This document shows positions 59,232 to 64,000 of a DNA stretch of 64,000 bases, one piece after another. The notes under the pieces are model-generated. The model was not told the origin of the DNA. It did no database searches and saw only the letters and a list, made by a program, of their open reading frames with translations. Location: positions 1 to 64,000 of the forward strand of contig NZ_WIJP01000012.1 of assembly GCF_009496155.1 (NCBI RefSeq), given 5' to 3'. The position numbers were made by a program, and so were the translations under genes. The DNA comes from Streptococcus mitis. GTDB lineage: Bacteria; Bacillota; Bacilli; Lactobacillales; Streptococcaceae. Each line of letters begins with the position of its first letter. The stretch's first letter is position 1.

Positions 59232-60238
59232 TATTTCACAAATTCGTTGGTGAAGCCTTTGTCTGTCAAGTCTTCTTTAAGGATACCATTTTCTCTATCC
59301 CATTTGTAGAAGGCATTCCAGCGAGCTGCGTCAAATTGTCCCCATTTTTCCTTGTCGCTTGCGTATTCTTTTGACAAGTATTTTTGAGATTCGATGACAA
59401 AGTCACGTTTTTCCTGAAGTTCAGGTGCGTTCTTGATGAGGATATCTGCTGCTTCCTCTGGATGCTCCATAGCATATTGGTAGCCTTTTTTGATGGCTTG
59501 GATAACTTTGCGAGCTTCTTCTTTGTTGTCTTTGAGGTAGTCGTTGTTGGCGATGATAACTGGTGAGTAGTAGTCAAATTCTTTAACGTAGTCTTTCAAG
59601 TACATAAAGTTAGCATCTACACCTTGAGATTTAGCAAGAATTCCATCCCATCCATAGTAGATCCAAGCAGTATCAAAGACACCATTAGCAATCGGTGTGA
59701 TAGAGTTTGAGTCGTTATTTGGTACTTTTTCAACCTTCTCAAAGTCCCCACCTTGTGATTCTACCAAGGTTTTCAACATAGCAAGCTCAGTTGGGTCATT
59801 CCAAGTCCCGTATTTCTTACCAACCAAGTCTTTTGGACTAGCTACATTGTCAGATTTACGAGAGATGATTCCTGATGTATTGTGCTCAACAATAGCTGCA
59901 ACGGCAGTAATTCCTGCTCCTTTTTCCAATTTTTTAGCCATGTAGTCTTGGAAATACACTGCAAATGGTGCCTTTCCGTTAATAACCAAGTCAGAAGAAC
60001 TTTCTTCTGGTGGCAATTTCAAGTCAACATCCACTCCAGCTTCTTTGAAATAACCTTTTTCCTTGGCAACATAAAGCCCTGTGTGGTTAGTATTTGGTGT
60101 CCAGTCTAGGATAAAGTCGATCTTCTTGAGTTCTGCTTCTTTGTTGTCCTTAGAAGCAGTTCCTTGACCACAAGCTACAAGCACAACAGCTACAAGAGCT
60201 GTTAAAACAGTTAAAAACACTTTCCATGTTTTTTTCAT
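59231..60238 (-). CDS. thiY: ThiY-like substrate-binding lipoprotein (NMT1/THI5 type)
   Basis: The protein has 335 residues from MKKTWKVFLTVLTALV; GAGGAAATCAAA precedes this ATG, while the frame extends 24 codons more. A lipobox VLVAC is followed by the NMT1/THI5 fold: DFILDWTPNTNHTGLYVAKEKGYF-type opening, PPEESSSDLVINGKAPFAVYFQD, and WIYYGWDGI. Family proteins bind HMP or formyl-aminopyrimidine. It stands between the permease and ATPase genes. Confidence 0.9.
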   Translation of the reverse strand: MKKTWKVFLTVLTALVAVVLVACGQGTASKDNKEAELKKIDFILDWTPNTNHTGLYVAKEKGYFKEAGVDVDLKLPPEESSSDLVINGKAPFAVYFQDYMAKKLEKGAGITAVAAIVEHNTSGIISRKSDNVASPKDLVGKKYGTWNDPTELAMLKTLVESQGGDFEKVEKVPNNDSNSITPIANGVFDTAWIYYGWDGILAKSQGVDANFMYLKDYVKEFDYYSPVIIANNDYLKDNKEEARKVIQAIKKGYQYAMEHPEEAADILIKNAPELQEKRDFVIESQKYLSKEYASDKEKWGQFDAARWNAFYKWDRENGILKEDLTDKGFTNEFVK

Positions 60239-60275
60239 TTTGATTTCCTCTTTTCTTTTTTGAAACATTCTTATC

Positions 60276-61034
60276 TCACGAACGTTTCCATTTAATAACA
60301 TATTTTTCACTAATATCGACCAGCTTCATACCGAGAAGACTGATAATCGATACCAGAATAATAATAGCAAACATGGTATCATACTGAAACAGTTTCTTGG
60401 ACTGAATCATGTAAACACCTAGTCCTTCAAAGCCTCCCAACCACTCAGATACCACTGTTGTGATAAAGGCGTAGGAAACACTGACCCTCAGACCTGCATA
60501 AAAGTAAGGCAGACTGACTGGAATTTTAAAATGCCACAGGATTTGCCAAGGTTTGGCCCGCATCAGACTAAACAAGGTCAGCATATCCTTGTCACAATGC
60601 CTAAAACCGTCCAAAATGCTGACGATAATAGGAAAGGTTGTCGTCAAGATAATCAAGACAATCTTGGGCAAAATCCCATAACCTAGCCACAAGACCAGAA
60701 TAGGGGCTATGGCAATAGTCGGGATAGTCTGAACAACCACCATCATAGGGTAAATCAGGTCATTGAGCCAAGTCAAACTGTCCATAAGCACAGCCATGAG
60801 ACAGGCAATCAAGACTCCCAAAATTAGACCTAGCAAAGCCACTCTCAAGGTCGCCCAGCTATGGTGCCAGAGAAATTCTCTGTCACGAATAAAGGACAGG
60901 AGAATTTCAAGAGGTGTCGGCAGGATAAACTTGGGGAGAAGTTTAAGCAAACCTGCTAACTGCCAGATGGACAAGATCCCTAGAAAGCCCAATAGACTAA
61001 TGTGTCGTCTCAGTATACTTTTCAAGTTTCTCAT
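60276..61034 (-). CDS. thiX: ThiX-like ABC permease
   Basis: The protein has 252 residues starting MRNLKSILRRHISLLGF at an ATG (a TTG one codon earlier opens the frame). It is a BPD_transp_1 permease with about six membrane segments and the EAA-type loop ILDGFRHCDKDMLTLFSLMRAKPWQ. It overlaps the end of the upstream thiamine-binding gene by 38 bp. It forms the channel for the thiamine precursor. Confidence 0.9.
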   Translation of the reverse strand: MRNLKSILRRHISLLGFLGILSIWQLAGLLKLLPKFILPTPLEILLSFIRDREFLWHHSWATLRVALLGLILGVLIACLMAVLMDSLTWLNDLIYPMMVVVQTIPTIAIAPILVLWLGYGILPKIVLIILTTTFPIIVSILDGFRHCDKDMLTLFSLMRAKPWQILWHFKIPVSLPYFYAGLRVSVSYAFITTVVSEWLGGFEGLGVYMIQSKKLFQYDTMFAIIILVSIISLLGMKLVDISEKYVIKWKRS

Positions 61035-61287
61035 CAATACTTAAAATCTCTCCTACATTTATTTTGACATTGGCAAAGACATTGTCTGCCTCCTGTCCTG
61101 CCACTTCCAGCGCTTCTTTGAGAATGCGCATGAGCTCATCAAACTCCCCTTCCAAGACTGTTTCAAATGGTGTCACCACTATCGTCACTTCTTGAGTTTG
61201 CAGATAAGCAATGACTTGATCGATAACAGCAATCCTATCAATCCCCTGTGCTAGGGGTAAAACTTGCAAGGCAATGCTTGCTTTCAT
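60997..61287 (-). CDS. MTH1187/YkoF-family thiamine-binding protein
   Basis: The protein has 96 residues from MKASIALQVLPLAQG; GAGGAGGTTTTT precedes the ATG. It is a small ferredoxin-like fold with TPFETVLEGEFDELMRIL and a C-terminal helix. Related proteins (YqgV, YkoF) bind thiamine or its pyrimidine. It is the first gene after the riboswitch. Its exact function in the transporter is not established. Confidence 0.8.
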   Translation of the reverse strand: MKASIALQVLPLAQGIDRIAVIDQVIAYLQTQEVTIVVTPFETVLEGEFDELMRILKEALEVAGQEADNVFANVKINVGEILSIDEKLEKYTETTH

Positions 61288-61317
61288 AAAAACCTCCTCT
61301 TCTCGTTTTCCTTTGAC

Positions 61318-61350
61318 AAAAAGAAAAACCTTTACCATATATGGAAAAGG
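61318..61350 (-). terminator. expression-platform terminator of the TPP riboswitch
   Basis: On the minus strand CCTTTTCCAT pairs with ATGGTAAAGG, followed by TTTTTCTTTTT. It lies between the aptamer and the first gene, so transcription would stop when TPP is bound. Confidence 0.75.
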
Positions 61351-61364
61351 TCAAGAATAGACTA

Positions 61365-61447
<83 letters not shown>

Positions 61448-61463
61448 TATATTATATGGACAT

Positions 61464-61492
61464 ATGATAGCGCAAAATAAAAAAAATGTCAA
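61464..61492 (-). promoter_or_regulatory. promoter upstream of the TPP riboswitch
   Basis: On the minus strand TTGACA (61487-61492) and TATCAT (61464-61469) are 17 nt apart, about 20 bp before the aptamer. Confidence 0.7.
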
Positions 61493-61507
61493 GGAAACTG
61501 CTTACAG

Positions 61508-61536
61508 AAAAGAGCAGGAAAAATTTCCTACTCCAA
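61508..61536 (-). terminator. terminator of cbpD
   Basis: On the minus strand GAGTAGGAAA pairs with TTTCCTGCTC around TT, then TTTTCT. It lies just after the cbpD stop. Confidence 0.7.
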
Positions 61537-61540
61537 TTTT

Positions 61541-62758
61541 CTATACTCGTTCTCCATCACTATTTACTCTATAGCCATCCACCGTCGTATTGATAGCTAA
61601 GGCACCTGAAGAGTAAGAATAATACCACTTACCAGACACTTGATACCAGCCTGTTTTCATTGCCCCTGAACCATCCAGATAATACCAAACCCCATTTTCC
61701 TTTAACCATCCTGTCTGCATTTCACCAGATGATTTCAAATAATACCACTCACCTGAGACCTGATACCAGCCTGTTTTCATTACCCCTGAACTATCTAGAT
61801 AATACCACAAGCCATTTTCCTTTAACCATCCTGTCTGCATTTCACCAGATGATTTCAAATAATACCAGCTAGAGGCATCTTTCAGCCATCCCGTCGCCTT
61901 AGAACCATCTGATTTGAAATAATACCAACTACCATTTATTTTCTTCCAACCGACAGTCAGAACATTATTGGAACTACCTTCTGGTTGATTCTGCGATGAA
62001 GCAACCTCCTCTAACTGAATATAACGACGATTTCCACTATAAGATATATAACTCAACCACTTGTATCCATCTTTTTCGAGAATTTGATCATAATGAACAT
62101 TCTCCCCAGGATAATAGTAATCAATCGCAGTTGCGCTAGCTAGAGGCTGATTTTTGATAGCTGACTTAGTCTTAAAATAATGTGTTCCTCCTGTTGAAGC
62201 CGAGGATTGACTGTGCCCAACACTGCCTCCAGCTAAATCTTTAAAATGAATAAAGCCAGTCATGGTATTTGCCTTCACGACGCGCTTATTATAAGATTCC
62301 CTTATTCCATAGTTGTATTCTTCAATCTCAATCTGATCTCCCACTACATTTGACACCCAAGCAACATGACCATAAGTTCCTGCAGTAGACCAAGCAATGG
62401 AGCCAATCGTCGGTGTATTATCTACACGATAGCCTTCACGACGAGCACGATAACCCCATTCATTCGCATTTCCATAAGCTGCTGGAATCTCAAAACCATT
62501 GACATTACTCAAACGAAAGGCTGCAAAAGAAGTACACTGACGAGAATACATCCGCCACTTATCAATCTCCTGGCTCCCATTTTTATAATAAGCAGGATAA
62601 TCATCCCCACGTGCAATCGATCCATTTCCTCCGGAATAGGCATATACACTATCACCCGCTGCTAGCATCAATCCTACTACTAAAAAAGGAACAACCTTTT
62701 TAACTGATTTTCTAAAAGAAAACGTTGTCTCTGTTACTTTTAATGGTAAAACTTTCAT
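61541..62758 (-). CDS. cbpD: CbpD, choline-binding murein hydrolase (fratricin)
   Basis: The protein has 405 residues from MKVLPLKVTETTFSFRK, with CAAGGAGGAAGA before the ATG. A signal peptide (about 1-41) is followed by a CHAP amidase/endopeptidase domain with Cys75 (SRQCTSFAAF) and His131 (YGHVAWV), one SH3b domain, and six GW choline-binding repeats plus a tail. From memory, pneumococcal CbpD has two SH3 domains and four repeats, so here the SH3 region looks shorter (one visible copy) and the repeat region longer. CbpD kills non-competent sister cells during competence. A near-consensus cin box lies upstream. Confidence 0.9.
   Translation of the reverse strand: MKVLPLKVTETTFSFRKSVKKVVPFLVVGLMLAAGDSVYAYSGGNGSIARGDDYPAYYKNGSQEIDKWRMYSRQCTSFAAFRLSNVNGFEIPAAYGNANEWGYRARREGYRVDNTPTIGSIAWSTAGTYGHVAWVSNVVGDQIEIEEYNYGIRESYNKRVVKANTMTGFIHFKDLAGGSVGHSQSSASTGGTHYFKTKSAIKNQPLASATAIDYYYPGENVHYDQILEKDGYKWLSYISYSGNRRYIQLEEVASSQNQPEGSSNNVLTVGWKKINGSWYYFKSDGSKATGWLKDASSWYYLKSSGEMQTGWLKENGLWYYLDSSGVMKTGWYQVSGEWYYLKSSGEMQTGWLKENGVWYYLDGSGAMKTGWYQVSGKWYYSYSSGALAINTTVDGYRVNSDGERV
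61650..61889 (-). repeat. 120-bp tandem duplication in the cbpD choline-binding region
   Basis: A 40-codon unit (GWLKENG.WYYL, SG.MKTGWYQVSG, WYYLKSSGEMQT) occurs twice in tandem with only a few differences, for example tgcccctgaaccatc against tacccctgaactatc. Two GW repeats make one unit. Confidence 0.8.
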
Positions 62759-62806
62759 TCTTCCTCCTTGAAAATAATATAAATCGAAGATTGCCTTCAC
62801 TTAAAT

Positions 62807-62814
62807 TATTCGGA
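62807..62814 (-). promoter_or_regulatory. cin-box-like ComX promoter element of cbpD
   Basis: On the minus strand TCCGAATA matches the ComX late-gene box TACGAATA at 7 of 8 positions, 49 bp before the cbpD ATG. cbpD is a known late competence gene. Confidence 0.7.
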
Positions 62815-62819
62815 GAAAA

Positions 62820-62845
62820 AAGAAAAAGTGAGAAAATTTCTCACT
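62820..62845 (-). terminator. terminator of veg
   Basis: On the minus strand AAAGTGAGAAA pairs with TTTCTCACTTT and is followed by TTCT, just past the veg stop. Confidence 0.75.
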
Positions 62846-63112
62846 TTAGTCAAGATAATGAATCAAATTCTTTTCTGTAAGGATATCTGAATAAGTAAAG
62901 GATTCAACGAAAACATTAGCTTGTTTATCTCCTTCAACATTTCCAAATTCAACGATAAATAGGGATGGATAAACCTCAATTAGCTTACCCAATCTATTTT
63001 TTTGGCGCTTACGACCATTCTCCAAAGTCATTTCTACGACTTGTCCCTCATGTGCCTTGATTTCTTCTTTGATTTTTTTCATCTTGGCTACATCTGTAAA
63101 TGCATCTGACAT
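62846..63112 (-). CDS. veg: Veg family protein
   Basis: The protein has 88 residues with the family core KIKEEIKAHEGQVVEMTLENGRKR and LIEVYPSLFIVEF. AAAGAGGGAGG precedes the ATG. The start lies 2 bp from the dnaB stop, so the two are cotranscribed. In Bacillus, Veg affects biofilm gene expression; its biochemical function is not established. Confidence 0.9.
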   Translation of the reverse strand: MSDAFTDVAKMKKIKEEIKAHEGQVVEMTLENGRKRQKNRLGKLIEVYPSLFIVEFGNVEGDKQANVFVESFTYSDILTEKNLIHYLD

Positions 63113-63113
63113 C

Positions 63114-64000
63114 TTATGCCTCCCTCTTTGAGATACTTGAAAATTTATTGTATTCTTTTTGGAAAATTAATTCCACCGTTCCACGAGCTCCACTGCGGTT
63201 TTTCTCGATAATAACTTCTACCTTATTATTTGGTATGCCTTCCTCTTCTTCGCCACCACGCTCATAGTAGTCGTCGCGATAAAGAAAGGCTACGATATCA
63301 GCGTCCTGCTCAATAGACCCAGATTCACGAATATCTGACAAGACTGGCCGCTTATCCTGACGTTGTTCTACACCACGAGAAAGCTGACTTAGAGCGATTA
63401 CTGGAACTTTCAGTTCTTTTGCTAGGATTTTCAACTGACGTGAAATTTCTGAAACTTCTTGTTGACGATTTTCTCGGCCTGTACCTGTAATCAATTGCAA
63501 GTAATCTATCAAAATCAAACCAAGATTGCCCGTTTCTTGAGCAAGTTTACGTGAGCGAGAACGAATTTCTGTAATCCGAATCCCTGGCGTATCATCAATA
63601 TAGATACTTGCATTCGCTAGATTCCCTTGAGCAATGGTATATTTTTGCCATTCCTCATCGGTCAATTGACCCGTACGGATAGAATGGGACTCGACCAAGC
63701 CTTCTGCGGCTAACATACGGTCCACTAGACTTTCCGCACCCATTTCAAGCGAAAAGATAGCAACCGTTTTGTCCAACTTGGTCCCAATGTTCTGAGCAAT
63801 ATTCAAGGCAAAGGCTGTCTTACCAACCGCCGGACGGGCTGCTAGTATAATCAACTCCTCCTCATGAAGTCCAGTCGTCATATGATCCAAGTCACGATAG
63901 CCCGTCGCAATACCTGTAATATCGGTCGTTTGTTGCGAGCGAGCTTCCAGATTCCCAAAATTGACATTCAACACATCTCGAATATTCTTAAATCCACTTC
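63114..64000 (-). CDS. dnaB: DnaB-type replicative helicase, C-terminal part (5' end outside window)
   Basis: The frame runs open to the right edge, so the N-terminal domain is outside; about 295 residues are visible. Walker A is ARPAVGKTAFALN, Walker B LGLILIDYLQLITG, with the RecA-fold stretch LSQLSRGVEQRQDKRPVLSDIRESG-type and the end FSSISKREA. It unwinds DNA at the fork. The GTG at 63974 is internal and is not the start, because SGFKNIRDV precedes it in frame. Confidence 0.95.
   Translation of the reverse strand, partial: SGFKNIRDVLNVNFGNLEARSQQTTDITGIATGYRDLDHMTTGLHEEELIILAARPAVGKTAFALNIAQNIGTKLDKTVAIFSLEMGAESLVDRMLAAEGLVESHSIRTGQLTDEEWQKYTIAQGNLANASIYIDDTPGIRITEIRSRSRKLAQETGNLGLILIDYLQLITGTGRENRQQEVSEISRQLKILAKELKVPVIALSQLSRGVEQRQDKRPVLSDIRESGSIEQDADIVAFLYRDDYYERGGEEEEGIPNNKVEVIIEKNRSGARGTVELIFQKEYNKFSSISKREA

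Overview
The window is low-GC Firmicute DNA from a mitis-group Streptococcus, very close to S. pneumoniae. The evidence is a choline-binding CbpD, a BOX element, YSIRK surface proteins, an adcRCBA zinc operon, a dltXABCD operon, and the run glpK-glpO-glpF, Mga-like regulator, hslO, dusB, clpC-ctsR, thiXYZ, cbpD, veg, dnaB. From memory this is the order that leads into the origin side of pneumococcal genomes. Some familiar pneumococcal neighbours (cbpA, the fucose operon) are not seen here, and unusual cassettes sit between the core genes, so a commensal or non-typical relative is as likely as S. pneumoniae itself.

Layout. 1-8.3 kb: the N-terminal 2035 residues of a giant repeat-rich surface protein (its C-terminus lies beyond the left edge) and an Rpn/PD-(D/E)XK transposase-like gene whose 3' end is duplicated twice in tandem. 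8.4-18.6 kb: a frameshifted GH29 fucosidase plus a GH2 glycosidase under a cre-like promoter, then an M26-family zinc metalloprotease. 18.8-25.1 kb: BOX element, SPFH protein, e(P4)-type lipoprotein phosphatase, a previously unlisted Fst-type toxin with its antisense RNA, and adcRCBA with a frameshift in adcA. 25.1-32.4 kb: the complete dlt operon and, directly upstream, a second MBOAT-DltD-DltX-like set without its own ligase or carrier. 32.5-38.2 kb: a streptide-type RiPP cluster (21-residue precursor, radical SAM enzyme, two MFS proteins, Rgg regulator, SHP pheromone gene), bracketed by decayed insertion-sequence ends. 38.2-46.6 kb: glycerol operon, Mga-like regulator, Hsp33, DusB and an isochorismatase-like hydrolase. 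46.7-54.2 kb: an AT-rich cassette with a ComP/ComA-like two-component system, an AvrD-like protein, a P-loop kinase-like protein and an ABC exporter, closed by a 276-bp duplicate of the dusB 3' end. 54.2-64 kb: a lipoprotein, clpC-ctsR, a TPP-riboswitch-controlled thiamine-precursor transporter, cbpD, veg and the start-truncated dnaB.

How they work together. The core genes cover zinc uptake, teichoic acid D-alanylation, glycerol use, proteostasis and fratricide. The three accessory cassettes most worth following are (i) the AvrD-like/TCS/ABC operon, which may make, export and sense a small molecule; (ii) the MBOAT2-DltD2-DltX2 set, which may acylate a second envelope polymer or borrow D-Ala-DltC; and (iii) the Rgg-SHP-streptide cluster, where the same operator-like motif lies 27 nt from the -10 box in both the shp and precursor promoters, but the pheromone gene carries a one-base poly-A frameshift. 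Four broken genes (adcA, GH29, shp and the IS orfA) could be real decay or, for the single indels, sequence error. All functional calls come from motif recognition; no database search was run.
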